Assembly (NCBI RefSeq): GCF_000783395.1
Contig: NZ_JSFK01000015.1
Location: 88,232-152,231, forward strand
DNA length: 64,000 bases
Source of the DNA: Pseudomonas chlororaphis
Lineage (GTDB): Bacteria > Pseudomonadota > Gammaproteobacteria > Pseudomonadales > Pseudomonadaceae
Reading direction: 5' to 3'
This document shows, one piece after another, positions 1 to 9,344 of the stretch. The notes under the pieces were generated by a model. It ran no database searches. It was not told the DNA's origin and saw only the letters and a program-made list of their open reading frames with translations. The stretch's first letter is position 1. Each line of letters opens with the position of its first letter. The position numbers and the translations under genes were made by a program.

Positions 1-650
1 TCACCACCGCGCGCAGCCCGGGCAACCCGTCTACTGCGGTGATTACCGGTTCGACCATCACCGACCAGTCGGCCTATACAAACGCCTTCCCGCAAGGCGG
101 CGCGGTGCTCAAGTTCACCAGCGCTACGGCGTTCGATCTGTATGCGGCGCCAGTCACTGCAGACAGCAAACCCGTGTCGTCCGGCACCGTGGCTGGCGGC
201 AACGCGACCGCTGCGGGCGTGACTTTCGCGCTGGGCAACACACCGGCCGCTGGCGATCAGTTCTCGATCCAGCCGAACAATCACCAGACCCAGAACGTGC
301 TCGACACGCTGGGCCAGATGATTACGGCATTGAATATGCCGATCGACGGTGATGATGTTGCCAAGCAGAAGTTTCAGGGTGTCATGGAGTCGGGTCTCGG
401 CAATATCGACGCCGCCACCAACCAGATTGGCGCTTCTGTCACCACCATTGGTGCCCGTGGCCAGGCGCTGGAAATGCAAACCGCGACTAACCTCAGCTTG
501 AGCACCGCGAACACCACGACCCAGGGCTCGATCCGTGATTCGGATCCCGCCGAAGTCATGACCCGCCTGACCCTGCAGCAGACCATGTTGCAAGCCGCGC
601 AGTTGGCGTTCAGCAAGATCAGCCAGTTGGGTCTGTTCAACAAGATCTGA
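1..650 (+). CDS. flgL: Flagellar hook-associated protein 3 (FlgL), 3' part only
   Basis: FlgL forms the second hook-filament junction ring on HAP1 (FlgK), outside the cell. The frame is open from the left edge of the window, so the true start lies upstream and only about 215 C-terminal residues are present. The C-terminus is typical flagellin-like D0/D1 helix: a stretch ending in RLTLQQTMLQAAQLAFSKIS and then a short hydrophobic tail, as in FlgL/FliC proteins. The Gly/Thr-rich segment before it is the variable surface domain. It is followed by a GC-rich hairpin and then by glycosylation genes. A FliC paralogue is the alternative, but the position next to the glycosylation island and the presence of fliC further on favour FlgL. 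Confidence 0.88.
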   Translation, partial: TTARSPGNPSTAVITGSTITDQSAYTNAFPQGGAVLKFTSATAFDLYAAPVTADSKPVSSGTVAGGNATAAGVTFALGNTPAAGDQFSIQPNNHQTQNVLDTLGQMITALNMPIDGDDVAKQKFQGVMESGLGNIDAATNQIGASVTTIGARGQALEMQTATNLSLSTANTTTQGSIRDSDPAEVMTRLTLQQTMLQAAQLAFSKISQLGLFNKI

Positions 651-655
651 CGGTT

Positions 656-679
656 AACGGGCGCGTGAGCGCCCGTTTG
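656..679 (+). terminator. Hairpin terminator after flgL
   Basis: An 8-bp GC-rich stem (ACGGGCGC, loop GTGA, GCGCCCGT) starts 6 bases after the flgL stop. The T-tract after it is short and interrupted, so termination may be partial. Confidence 0.6.
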
Positions 680-759
680 CTCCATCCTTCAAGTAATGTT
701 TTTTAGCGGTTTCCAGGGCTCGCTTTACCGAGCGGGCTCGTACCGCCTGTGAGCCCGCC

Positions 760-3700
760 GTGAATTCACTCCCTCTCGTCAGCCTTGTCATTCCCGCCTT
801 CAATCCACGCTTTTTCGAGCGTGCTTTGCGCAGTGCCGTCAGCCAAGGCTATGGCCATCTGGAAATCATCGTTTGCGATGACAGTCGTGGCGTCGAGATC
901 GAAACCATCGTCTCGAATGTCAGCGAGGAGAGCGGCGTCGCCGTGCGTTATGTACGCAACCCGCGCACGTTGGGCCTGGTCGGCAACCTGAAAGCCTGCC
1001 TGGATCAGGCGCAGGGCGAATTCATCAAGTTCCTGTGTGACGATGATCTGCTCTATTCCGCCTGTATCGAGCAGCAGGCGCACGAGATGCGCCGTGCCGA
1101 GGTCAGTCTGGTGCTGGCCCAGCGACTGCTCTGGGACGCGAACGACATCATCCTGCCTGCGCGTCTGGAAAACACCTCGCTGTCGCCGGTCAGTGGCCTG
1201 TTCAAGGGTGACGATCTACTGGCGATATTTGAAAAATTCCCGGTCAATGTTCTCGGCGGATTCAGCAACGCGCTGTTTCGCCGCGCGGACGTCGCCGAGT
1301 TGCTGCCGGCCTTGACCGAGGAGGGCGGCGGCTTTGTCGCCAGCCTGGATTTCGCCTTGTATATCTGCCTGCTGCGACGCGGCAACCTGGCGGTATCGAA
1401 CAATGTGCTGAGCGCTGAGCGTCTTTATCCGGAGCGGCTGAGCGCGCAGCAATCGATGAAGGACGCGATGGACGTCGAGCGCGAGTGGCTCTCGCAAATG
1501 CTCAAGGTCCGCAGCGGTGAGTCGGCGCCGGCGCCAGGCTGGGTGCGTTACATCCCGCTGGCAAAGGCTGATGAGTCGCCAAGGGTTTGGGATGAGCTGC
1601 CGTTGAGTCGCACCCTGGGTTCCCGGCAGAGCCGCCAGGAGTGTGGCGTCGGGGTGGACAGCCTGAGTTTTGGCGAACTCTATTCGCAATGGCTGGAGTG
1701 CCGGGTGCTGACCGAAGGCCAGCGCAAGATGCTGCCGGAAACCATCGCCGGTTGGTCGCACCAGCCGCGGATTGTGCCGGTCATCATCGACGACAAAGGC
1801 AGTCGCGCCGGTGTGGAGCGTACGCTGGAGGCCCTCGCCAATCAGGATTACCCGGCGGAGCTGGTGCTGGTACTGTCCGCGTCCTGCTCTGAAGCGGAGC
1901 TGGATGGACGCGTGTTTCGACTGCCGCTGCAAGACGACGGGCTGGAGCAGCTCAATAGCTTGCTGCCGCAACTGGAAGGCGCCGACTGGTTCTACCTGCT
2001 GCAACCCGGTGATCGCCCGGTGGCCACGGCGTTGCTGATCATGGCCGACCGCATCGCGCATTCGCGGTCCTTCACCTGCCTGTACAGCGACGAAGGCAGT
2101 CTGCGCAATGGCGAGTCGGCAGAGCCTGCGTTCAAACCGGATTTCAACCTCGATCTCATGCGCAGCTATCCCTACGTCGGGCGGGCTCTGGCGTTCAAGC
2201 GCGAGCGGGTTCTGGAGTTGGGAGGCCTGGCGTCTGACTTCGCGCAACTGGCACCTCACGACCTGCTCTGGCGCATGGTCGAGAGCGACGGCACGCAGGT
2301 GATCGGGCATATCGCCGAAGTGTTGCTCGAATCGAAATTCGATCTGTCCCAGTGGCTCACTGATCCGGGTGTTCTGGAGCAGAATCCACGGGTGCTCGAT
2401 GCGCATCTGCAGCGCCTCGGGATTACCTACGAAACCCGACGTGAGGGCAGTGAGCTGCTCAATCGGGTCGACTATCGTCATGCCCGACGCCCGTTGGTTT
2501 CGGTGATCATCGTTGCTCAGGATCAGACGGCCGCCTTGCAGCGTTGTGTCGAAACGCTGCTGGAAAAGACTGCCTACACCGAGTACGAAATTATCTTGGT
2601 CGATAGCGGCAGCGAAACCGCCGAGGCACAGGCCTGGCTCGACGGCATGGGACAATTGGGCGGTGAGCGGATTCGCGTGTTGCGCTGCCTGCAAAAGCAC
2701 AACCCCGCCGCCATTCACAACTTTGCCGTGAGCCAGGCGCGTGGCGAATATGTGTTGCTGCTCAATGCTTTTGCGGTGATCACGCAAGCTGATTGGCTCG
2801 ATGAATTGCTCAATCATGCGCAGCGTCCCGAAGTCGGAGTGGTCGGCGCCAAGTTGTACGACCCGGATGGCGGGATCTTGCATGCCGGGCTGATTCTCGG
2901 CTTGCAGGGGCCGGCCGGGCTGCCGTTTCTGGGGCAGCCGATGCAGTCGGAGGGCTATATGTTCCGACTGCAGGCGGTGCAGGATCTGAGCGCCGTCGGC
3001 GGTGACTGCCTGATGGTTCGCAAGTCGGTCTTCGAGGAAGTCGCGGGGCTCGACGATCAGGACTTGAAGGTCGCCTACAACGTCGTCGATCTCTGTCTGC
3101 GTGTCGGTCGCGAAGGTTACCTGGTGGTGTGGAACCCACATGCCAGGCTGGCGCTGGGCACCCGCCCGAGCACCGTGGCCACGAGCGAAGAGCAACAACA
3201 GCACGAGCGCGAGCAGGATACTTTTTACCAGCGCTGGTTGCCGCTGATTGCGCGCGATCCGGCCTACAACGTCAACCTTGTGCTACAGGGTATCGGGGCC
3301 ACCAACTTCAGCCTCGAACCGGGCCTGCTGAGCGGCTGGCGTGCGTTTTCCAAGTCGAGCCTGCCCAACGTCCTCGTGGTGCCGATCAACGCGTCAGCCA
3401 TCGGCCATTACCGCATGAGCCAGCCGATGATCGAGCTGGAGGCGGCCAACCGGGTCGAAGGGCGCATCTGTTACGGCTTGCCGTCGATCGTCGACATCGA
3501 GCGTCAGGCGCCCGACGTGATCGTGCTGCAGGGGCGCTACTCGGAGCACGCCATCGATGAAATCCCGCCGCTGAAAAAGTATTTCAGCGCCCGGCGTATT
3601 TTCGAACTGGATGACTATGTCATCGACGTTCCTCATCGCAATGCCCACATCCGCAACATGCCGAACAAGCAGGACATGGAGCGCATGGTGCGTCGGGCGA

Positions 3701-4353
3701 TCGGCCTCTGTGATCGCGTGGTGGTGTCGACGCAACCATTGGCCAATGCGCTGTCGGACATGCACCACGACATTCGTGTGGTGCCGAACATGCTCGCCAA
3801 AGATCTCTGGAGCAACCTGCGCAGCCAGCGGCGTACGTCAAAGAAGCCACGGGTCGGTTGGGGCGGTGGCACCAGCCACCACGGCGACCTGGCAGTGATC
3901 GCCGAGGTGGTTCGCGAGTTGGCCAATGAAGTCGACTGGGTGTTCTTCGGTATGTGCCCGGATGACCTGCGGCCGTACATGCATGAGTTCCACGGGGTGA
4001 TCCCGCTCGACGTGTATCCGGCGAAACTGGCCAGCCTCAACCTCGATCTGGCCCTGGCACCGCTGGAGTTTCACATCTTCAACGACTGCAAGAGCAATCT
4101 GCGGCTGCTGGAGTACGGCGCTTGCGGCTACCCGGTGATCTGCACTGACACCGAAGCCTATCGCGGCTACCTGCCGTGTACGCGGGTCAAGACCAACACC
4201 ACCGATGAGTGGCTGCAGGCGATTCGCATGCACCTGGCCGATCCTGATGCCAGTTACCGCATGGGCGACGAGTTGCGTGAGGTGGTGCTGCGCGATTACG
4301 TGTTGCGTGGCGATAACCTGCGCTACTGGGAAAATGGCTGGCTGGCGGACTGA
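760..4353 (+). CDS. fgt1: Giant multi-domain glycosyltransferase, Fgt1-like flagellin glycosyltransferase
   Basis: This 1197-residue cytoplasmic protein probably transfers sugars to flagellin Ser/Thr residues or extends that glycan. An N-terminal GT2 (GT-A) domain begins VSLVIPAFN at residue 7 and carries a CDDD acidic motif near residue 93. A degenerate GT2 segment follows from about residue 335. A third GT2 domain begins PLVSVIIVAQDQ near 576. From about 868 (LPNVLVVPINASAIGHYRMS) the tail looks like a GT-B/GT4-type domain. Size, architecture and position beside fliC resemble Fgt1 of P. syringae. The start is a GTG, chosen because the GT2 fold begins directly after it. A strong terminator follows, so the gene stands apart from the sugar operon. 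Its third GT2 domain is related to the C-terminal domain of the second giant transferase at 10815. Confidence 0.82.
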   Translation: MNSLPLVSLVIPAFNPRFFERALRSAVSQGYGHLEIIVCDDSRGVEIETIVSNVSEESGVAVRYVRNPRTLGLVGNLKACLDQAQGEFIKFLCDDDLLYSACIEQQAHEMRRAEVSLVLAQRLLWDANDIILPARLENTSLSPVSGLFKGDDLLAIFEKFPVNVLGGFSNALFRRADVAELLPALTEEGGGFVASLDFALYICLLRRGNLAVSNNVLSAERLYPERLSAQQSMKDAMDVEREWLSQMLKVRSGESAPAPGWVRYIPLAKADESPRVWDELPLSRTLGSRQSRQECGVGVDSLSFGELYSQWLECRVLTEGQRKMLPETIAGWSHQPRIVPVIIDDKGSRAGVERTLEALANQDYPAELVLVLSASCSEAELDGRVFRLPLQDDGLEQLNSLLPQLEGADWFYLLQPGDRPVATALLIMADRIAHSRSFTCLYSDEGSLRNGESAEPAFKPDFNLDLMRSYPYVGRALAFKRERVLELGGLASDFAQLAPHDLLWRMVESDGTQVIGHIAEVLLESKFDLSQWLTDPGVLEQNPRVLDAHLQRLGITYETRREGSELLNRVDYRHARRPLVSVIIVAQDQTAALQRCVETLLEKTAYTEYEIILVDSGSETAEAQAWLDGMGQLGGERIRVLRCLQKHNPAAIHNFAVSQARGEYVLLLNAFAVITQADWLDELLNHAQRPEVGVVGAKLYDPDGGILHAGLILGLQGPAGLPFLGQPMQSEGYMFRLQAVQDLSAVGGDCLMVRKSVFEEVAGLDDQDLKVAYNVVDLCLRVGREGYLVVWNPHARLALGTRPSTVATSEEQQQHEREQDTFYQRWLPLIARDPAYNVNLVLQGIGATNFSLEPGLLSGWRAFSKSSLPNVLVVPINASAIGHYRMSQPMIELEAANRVEGRICYGLPSIVDIERQAPDVIVLQGRYSEHAIDEIPPLKKYFSARRIFELDDYVIDVPHRNAHIRNMPNKQDMERMVRRAIGLCDRVVVSTQPLANALSDMHHDIRVVPNMLAKDLWSNLRSQRRTSKKPRVGWGGGTSHHGDLAVIAEVVRELANEVDWVFFGMCPDDLRPYMHEFHGVIPLDVYPAKLASLNLDLALAPLEFHIFNDCKSNLRLLEYGACGYPVICTDTEAYRGYLPCTRVKTNTTDEWLQAIRMHLADPDASYRMGDELREVVLRDYVLRGDNLRYWENGWLAD

Positions 4354-4382
4354 CCGGTTCCAATCGTTGAAACAGCTCGATG

Positions 4383-4419
4383 AAAGGGATGAGTCCGGTG
4401 ACGGATTCATCCCTTTTTT
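4383..4419 (+). terminator. Rho-independent terminator after the fgt1-like gene
   Basis: A stem of about 14 bp (AAGGGATGAGTCCG pairing with CGGATTCATCCCTT through one G-U) with loop GTGA is followed by six T. It separates the fgt1-like gene from the rfbF operon. Confidence 0.88.
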
Positions 4420-4456
4420 CATGGCTGCACGTCCTGCGACACGCAGCGCACCGAGC

Positions 4457-4472
4457 TGGCGCGTTTCCTGCA
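4457..4472 (+). promoter_or_regulatory. Candidate sigma-54 promoter of the glycan operon
   Basis: TGGCGCGTTTCCTGCA has the GG-N10-GC core and departs from TGGCAC-N5-TTGCA at one base in each element. It lies about 135 bases before rfbF and downstream of the preceding terminator. Bona fide sites of the same type occur before fleS, fliE, fliK and fliL in this window. It is a single, imperfect match, so confidence is limited. Confidence 0.42.
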
Positions 4473-4608
4473 AGTCCCCCTCAAATCGCCATAAAACGAG
4501 CGCTCGCGGTCATTGCCCCTGCGCCCGAAACGGCAGAAAGGTTTAGCCAGAAGGCCGCAACGCTCAAGAAAGCGAAGCGCAGCGCTGTGACGAACGAGAG
4601 GGGAGAGG

Positions 4609-5382
4609 ATGAAGGCAGTTATTTTGGCGGGTGGCCTGGGCACGCGCATCAGTGAAGAGTCGCACCTCAAGCCCAAGCCGATGATCGAGATTGGCGGCAA
4701 GCCAATTCTCTGGCACATCATGAAGCAGTACTCCGCCCACGGCATTCACGACTTCGTGATTTGCCTGGGCTACAAGGGGTACGCGATCAAGGACTTCTTC
4801 GCCAACTACTTCCTGCACACCTCCGACGTGACCTTCGACATGCGCGAAAACCGCATGGACGTTCATCAGAATTACAGCGAGCCATGGCGCGTGACGCTGA
4901 TCGATACCGGTGAAGAAACAATGACCGGTGGCCGCCTGGGGCGAGCCGCGCGCTATCTGGAAAATGAAGAAGCCTTCTGCTTCACCTATGGCGACGGCGT
5001 TTCCGATTTGAACATCAGCGCGTTGGTCGATTTCCACCTGACTCACGGCAAACTGGCCACCGTCACCGCCGTGCAACCGCCGGGACGCTACGGTGCGCTG
5101 GATCGCGAAGGCGACCGGGTGCTGGGGTTCACCGAGAAGCCACGCGGCGACGGTGGCTGGATCAACGGCGGCTTTTTCGTGCTGTCGCCCAAGGTCCTGC
5201 CGCTGATCGAAGGCGATTCGACGTCGTGGGAATCCGGTCCGCTGGACGGCCTGGCCGCGCGCGGTGAGCTGATGGCGTTTCAGCACGATGGTTTCTGGCA
5301 ACCCATGGACACCCTGCGCGACAAGAACCACCTCGAAGCCCTGTGGCAGAGCGGGGAGGCCCCATGGAAGCAATGGGACTGA
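4609..5382 (+). CDS. rfbF: Glucose-1-phosphate cytidylyltransferase
   Basis: It makes CDP-glucose from glucose-1-phosphate and CTP, the entry step to CDP-linked 6-deoxysugars. The 257-residue length is typical of RfbF. The nucleotidyltransferase signature GGLGTR is at residues 8-13, followed by a KPKPMIEIGGKPILWH block, and FTYGDGVSD is the metal-binding region. The ATG follows a GAGGGGAGAGG ribosome-binding site. It overlaps rfbG by 19 bases, so translation is probably coupled. It is the first gene of a tightly packed sugar operon running to at least 10006. The gene pair rfbF-rfbG identifies the CDP branch more firmly than either gene alone. Confidence 0.92.
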   Translation: MKAVILAGGLGTRISEESHLKPKPMIEIGGKPILWHIMKQYSAHGIHDFVICLGYKGYAIKDFFANYFLHTSDVTFDMRENRMDVHQNYSEPWRVTLIDTGEETMTGGRLGRAARYLENEEAFCFTYGDGVSDLNISALVDFHLTHGKLATVTAVQPPGRYGALDREGDRVLGFTEKPRGDGGWINGGFFVLSPKVLPLIEGDSTSWESGPLDGLAARGELMAFQHDGFWQPMDTLRDKNHLEALWQSGEAPWKQWD

Positions 5383-6446
5383 GCGCGGATTTCTGGCGCG
5401 GCAAACGCGTTCTCGTCACCGGGCATACCGGTTTCAAAGGCAGCTGGCTGACCCTGTGGCTGCAAAGCCTCGGCGCGCAAGTCAGCGGCTTTTCCCTGGA
5501 TCCGTCGACCGAGCCGAGCCTGTTCGAGCTGGCGCGCGTGCACGAGGGCATCAATGATCAGCGTGGCGATCTACGTGATCTCGGCGCCTTGCTGGAAATC
5601 ATCGCCGACACCGAGCCGGAGATCGTTCTGCACCTGGCGGCTCAGCCGTTGGTGCGCGAAGGCTATCGCGATCCGCTCGGCACTTACTCCAGCAACGTCA
5701 TGGGCACGCTGAACCTGCTCGAAGCGATTCGTCAGGTCGGTTGCGTGCGTGCCTGCGTGCTGGTCACCACCGACAAGGTCTACGCCAACAAGGAATGGCT
5801 GTGGCCGTACCGTGAAGACGAAGCCCTCGGTGGTCACGATCCTTACAGCAGCAGCAAGGCCTGCTGTGAATTGCTCGCACAGTCGTATGCCGCATCGTTC
5901 TTCCCGGCCGACAAGTACGCCGAACACGGCTTGGCCCTGGCCACCGCGCGTGCTGGCAACGTCTTGGGCGGCGGTGATTTTGCCCCCGAGCGACTGATTC
6001 CCGACGTGCTCAAAGCCTGGACCGCAGACGAACCGGTGACCCTGCGTTACCCGCAAGCCGTGCGCCCATGGCAGCACGCGCTGGAGCCGCTGGCCGGTTA
6101 CCTGCAACTGGCCGCCGGCCTCTACGAGCAAGGCCCGGAATACGCCGGGGCGTGGAACTTCGGCCCTGGTGAAGCGGACATGTGCAGCGTCGGCGAAGTG
6201 GTCGAATTGCTCGCCAGTCGCTGGCCGCAAGCGCGTGGCTTGCGCATCGAACCGAGTGAACTGCACGAGGCAGGCCTGTTGCGTCTGGACAGCAGCCGCG
6301 CGCGCCAAGTGCTCGGCTGGCAGCCACGCTGGACCTTGCAGGCATGCCTGACCCAGACCCTCGACTGGCATCTGGCGTGGCAGAACGGCGATGACATGCG
6401 CGCCGTTACCCTCGGCCAATTGAACCTGTACCGAGGCGCGCTGTGA
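5364..6446 (+). CDS. rfbG: CDP-glucose 4,6-dehydratase
   Basis: This short-chain dehydrogenase-type enzyme converts CDP-glucose to CDP-4-dehydro-6-deoxyglucose. The NAD-binding motif TGHTGFKG spans residues 19-26, and the catalytic YxxxK is Y161/K165 in DPYSSSKACCE. The frame is open to a GTG 21 bases further upstream, but the ATG at 5364 is preferred because GGGGAGG lies 5 bases before it. It overlaps rfbF upstream, and the next gene starts inside its stop (GTGA). The product is the 4-keto sugar on which the epimerase, C-methyltransferase and aminotransferase downstream could act. Confidence 0.92.
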   Translation: MEAMGLSADFWRGKRVLVTGHTGFKGSWLTLWLQSLGAQVSGFSLDPSTEPSLFELARVHEGINDQRGDLRDLGALLEIIADTEPEIVLHLAAQPLVREGYRDPLGTYSSNVMGTLNLLEAIRQVGCVRACVLVTTDKVYANKEWLWPYREDEALGGHDPYSSSKACCELLAQSYAASFFPADKYAEHGLALATARAGNVLGGGDFAPERLIPDVLKAWTADEPVTLRYPQAVRPWQHALEPLAGYLQLAAGLYEQGPEYAGAWNFGPGEADMCSVGEVVELLASRWPQARGLRIEPSELHEAGLLRLDSSRARQVLGWQPRWTLQACLTQTLDWHLAWQNGDDMRAVTLGQLNLYRGAL

Positions 6447-7003
6447 GTGAGTTTTCCCTGAAAGCGTTGCCGCTGGCCGGATTGTTCAGCGTCCGGCACA
6501 AACGTTTTGAAGACCAGCGCGGGCACTTCGCCCGGCTGTTCTGCGAAGGCAGCCTGAGTGCGTTCGGCAGCGAATTCCATATCCGCCAGATCAACCATTC
6601 CTGCACCCGCGAGAAGGGCAGTGTGCGTGGTTTGCATTATCAGAATGGCAATGCGCCGGAAGCCAAACTGATCACCTGCCTGCGCGGTGAAGTGTGGGAC
6701 GTGGCGGTGGACCTGCGTCCGGATTCCGAAACCTTTCTGCACTGGCACGCCGAGCACCTGAAGGCCGGTGATGGCCGCAGCCTGTTGATCCCGGCCGGCT
6801 TCGCCCATGGTTTCCAGACCCTCACCGACGATGCCGAATTGCTTTACCTGCACAGTGCCGATTACACGCCGGAGCATGAGGGCGGTCTGTCGGTGAACGA
6901 TCCACGGCTGGCGATTGCCTGGCCGTTGCCTGTCAATAATTTGTCAGCGCGTGATTCCAGCCATCCCGCGCTCGATCAACACTTTGCTGGAGTGCGTCTA
7001 TGA
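6443..7003 (+). CDS. RfbC-like dTDP(CDP)-4-dehydro-6-deoxysugar 3,5-epimerase
   Basis: This 186-residue cupin-fold epimerase inverts C3 and/or C5 of a 4-keto-6-deoxyhexose nucleotide. The family block SVRGLHYQNGN contains the expected catalytic His (residue 65), and IPAGFAHGFQTL is the conserved substrate-pocket segment. Family members usually act on dTDP sugars; here the neighbours rfbF and rfbG suggest a CDP substrate, which is inference. The start is a GTG in a GTGA overlap with rfbG, and the stop overlaps the next ATG, so the three genes are translationally coupled. Whether it epimerises one or both carbons cannot be read from the sequence. Confidence 0.88.
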   Translation: MSEFSLKALPLAGLFSVRHKRFEDQRGHFARLFCEGSLSAFGSEFHIRQINHSCTREKGSVRGLHYQNGNAPEAKLITCLRGEVWDVAVDLRPDSETFLHWHAEHLKAGDGRSLLIPAGFAHGFQTLTDDAELLYLHSADYTPEHEGGLSVNDPRLAIAWPLPVNNLSARDSSHPALDQHFAGVRL

Positions 7004-8226
7004 ACTGCCGTGGGTGCGCCGCACCGCTGAGCCTGCCGCTGATTGACCTTGGCACCTCGCCGCCGTCCAACGCCTACGTCCACGCTGATCGCCTGGAGCA
7101 GGCCGAGCAGTGGGTGCCGCTGAAAGTCGCGGTGTGCCAGCAATGCTGGCTGGTGCAGACCGAGGATTACACCCGCGCCGACAGCCTGTTCGACGCCGAG
7201 TACGCTTACTTCAGTTCGTTCTCCAGCACCTGGCTGGCCCATGCCGAGCGCTATGTCGCCGAGATGGTCGAGCGCTTTGGCCTGACCGCCGACAGCCGGG
7301 TAGTGGAAGTCGCCGCCAATGACGGTTACCTGCTGCAATACGTCGCCGCGCGTGGCATCCCGTGCCTGGGCGTCGAGCCGACGCGCAGCACCGCACAGGC
7401 AGCCCGGGAAAAAGGTCTGCAGATTCGTGAGCTGTTCTTCGGTCGTGACACCGCCGCGCAATTGCAAAGCGAGGGCTGGGGCGCTGATCTGATGGCGGCC
7501 AACAACGTGCTCGCGCATGTGCCGGACATCAACGATTTCCTCGGCGGCTTCGCCACGCTGCTCAAGCCGACCGGCGTGGCCACCTTCGAATTCCCGCAAC
7601 TGCTGACGCTGATGGCGGGTGCGCAGTTCGACACGCTCTACCACGAACACTATTCCTACCTGTCGTTGACGGCCGTGCAGACGCTGTGCGAGCGCAATGG
7701 TCTGGAAGTCTTCGACGTCAGCCAACTGCCGACGCACGGCGGCTCGCTGCGGGTGTTCGTGCAACGCAAGGACGGCCAGCGTCGTCCGGTGCAAGCGGCG
7801 GTGCAGCAGCAACTGCAAGCCGAACTCGCTGCCGGGGTGAAAACCGCCGAATACTACGCCTCGCTCGCCCCTGCGGCAGAGAGCATCAAGCATCAATTGC
7901 TGCGCTTTCTATTGCAGGCCAAGGCTGAAGGCAAGCGTGTGGTCGGTTATGGCGCTGCCGCCAAAGGCAACACCTTGCTCAACTACGCCGGGGTCAAACC
8001 GGACCTGCTGGCCTGGGTGGCCGATGCCAACCCGCACAAGCAGGGCAAGTTCCTGCCGGGCAGCCGCATCCCGATTGTTGCGCCTGAGCGGATTGCCCAG
8101 GAGCAACCTGACTACATTCTGGTGTTGCCGTGGAACCTGTTGAGCGAAGTGACGCAGCAGCTGTCTGCGGCCAAGGCATGGGGCGCACGCTTTGTCGTCG
8201 CCGTTCCGGAGTTAAGCATCCAATGA
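7000..8226 (+). CDS. Sugar C-methyltransferase (NovU/TylCIII/TcaB9-like)
   Basis: This 408-residue SAM-dependent methyltransferase probably adds a C-methyl branch to a nucleotide-activated 4-keto-6-deoxysugar. An N-terminal zinc-type cluster is visible (C3, C6, C46, C49). The Rossmann SAM motif VVEVAANDGYLLQYV is near residue 103. The catalytic-region motif YHEHYSYLS is typical of C-3 methyltransferases of deoxysugars. A C-terminal domain (RVVGYGAAAKGNTLLNY) matches the family's third domain. It overlaps both neighbours by 4 bases (ATGA). The expected product would be a branched-chain sugar, unlike the viosamine derivative of P. syringae flagellin. Confidence 0.85.
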   Translation: MNCRGCAAPLSLPLIDLGTSPPSNAYVHADRLEQAEQWVPLKVAVCQQCWLVQTEDYTRADSLFDAEYAYFSSFSSTWLAHAERYVAEMVERFGLTADSRVVEVAANDGYLLQYVAARGIPCLGVEPTRSTAQAAREKGLQIRELFFGRDTAAQLQSEGWGADLMAANNVLAHVPDINDFLGGFATLLKPTGVATFEFPQLLTLMAGAQFDTLYHEHYSYLSLTAVQTLCERNGLEVFDVSQLPTHGGSLRVFVQRKDGQRRPVQAAVQQQLQAELAAGVKTAEYYASLAPAAESIKHQLLRFLLQAKAEGKRVVGYGAAAKGNTLLNYAGVKPDLLAWVADANPHKQGKFLPGSRIPIVAPERIAQEQPDYILVLPWNLLSEVTQQLSAAKAWGARFVVAVPELSIQ

Positions 8227-9344
8227 GCAGAATTCATTACACCAAACCCAGCGTTGGCGAACTCGAAGCGCAGTATGCCCTGGACGCCGTGCAGAACGGT
8301 TGGGGCGCACGTTGCTACGAATACCTGACACGTTTCGAGCACGGCTTTGCCGAGCATCTGGGCACCACCTACGCCATCGCCACCTCCAGCTGCACCGGCG
8401 CGCTGCACATGGGCATGGCCGCGCTGGGTGTCGGCGCTGGCGACGAAGTGATCCTGGCCAACACCAACTGGATTGCCTCGGCGGCACCGATCACTTACCT
8501 GGGCGCCACGCCGGTGTTTGTCGATGTACTGGCGGACAGCTGGTGCCTGGACCCGCTGCTTGTCAGAAAGGCGATCACCCCGCGCACCAAGGCGATTCTC
8601 GCCGTGCATCTGTATGGCAACCTGTGTGACATGGACGCGCTGCTCGCCATCGGTCGCGAGTTCGGCATCCCGGTGATCGAAGACGCGGCGGAAGCCATCG
8701 GCTCGCAATGGCGCGGCAAGGCTGCCGGCTCGCTGGGGGCTTTCGGCGCTTTTTCGTTTCATGGCACCAAGACCATGACCACCGGTGAGGGTGGCATGTT
8801 CGTCACCTCGGACAAGGCCTTGTATGAGCGGGTCCTGACCCTGTCCAACCATGGTCGCGTGGCGGGTTGCACCAAGCAGTTCTGGCCGGAGTTTGTCGGC
8901 TTCAAGTACAAGATGAGCAATCTGCAGGCCGCGGTCGGCTGTGCCCAGGTCGAGCGAATCGATGAGTTGATCGAACGCAAACGAGCGATTTTTGCCAACT
9001 ACGCGCGAGCGCTCGAAGGCGTACCGGGTGTGTCGCTCAATCCAGAACCGGCCCATGGCCGCAATGGCTACTGGATGCCGACCGTGGTGTTCGATGCCGA
9101 TACCGGCATCCACCGCGAGCAAATGATCGCCGCCTTCCAGGCCGCCGACATCGACGCCCGGGTGTTTTTCTGGCCGCTGTCGTCGCTGCCGATGTTCAGT
9201 GCATACGCGGTCGACACGCCGCTGGCGTTTGCCTTGCCCGAGCGTGCCTTCAACCTGCCGAGCTATCACGACATGACCGACGCCGATCAACAGCGTGTGG
9301 TGCAAGTGGTGCTGGATCTGCTGGCGCGCAGGCACACATCGTGA
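8223..9344 (+). CDS. DegT/DnrJ/EryC1/StrS-family sugar aminotransferase
   Basis: This PLP enzyme aminates a keto-sugar nucleotide, most likely the 4-keto group made by RfbG. The 373-residue length is normal for the family. The PLP lysine is K183 in FSFHGTKTMTTGEGG, and the DAAEAIGS block provides the pyridine-ring aspartate. The frame is open further upstream, but the ATG at 8223 forms an ATGA overlap with the preceding stop and fits the usual N-terminus. The following gene again starts in its stop codon (GTGA). Substrate and position of amination are not determinable from sequence. Confidence 0.9.
   Translation: MSRIHYTKPSVGELEAQYALDAVQNGWGARCYEYLTRFEHGFAEHLGTTYAIATSSCTGALHMGMAALGVGAGDEVILANTNWIASAAPITYLGATPVFVDVLADSWCLDPLLVRKAITPRTKAILAVHLYGNLCDMDALLAIGREFGIPVIEDAAEAIGSQWRGKAAGSLGAFGAFSFHGTKTMTTGEGGMFVTSDKALYERVLTLSNHGRVAGCTKQFWPEFVGFKYKMSNLQAAVGCAQVERIDELIERKRAIFANYARALEGVPGVSLNPEPAHGRNGYWMPTVVFDADTGIHREQMIAAFQAADIDARVFFWPLSSLPMFSAYAVDTPLAFALPERAFNLPSYHDMTDADQQRVVQVVLDLLARRHTS

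Noticed and set aside
690..715. TCAAGTAA followed by GCGGTTTC before the fgt1-like gene, resembling a sigma-28 promoter
   Set aside because: The spacer is 9 bases instead of 11 and the -10 matches poorly.
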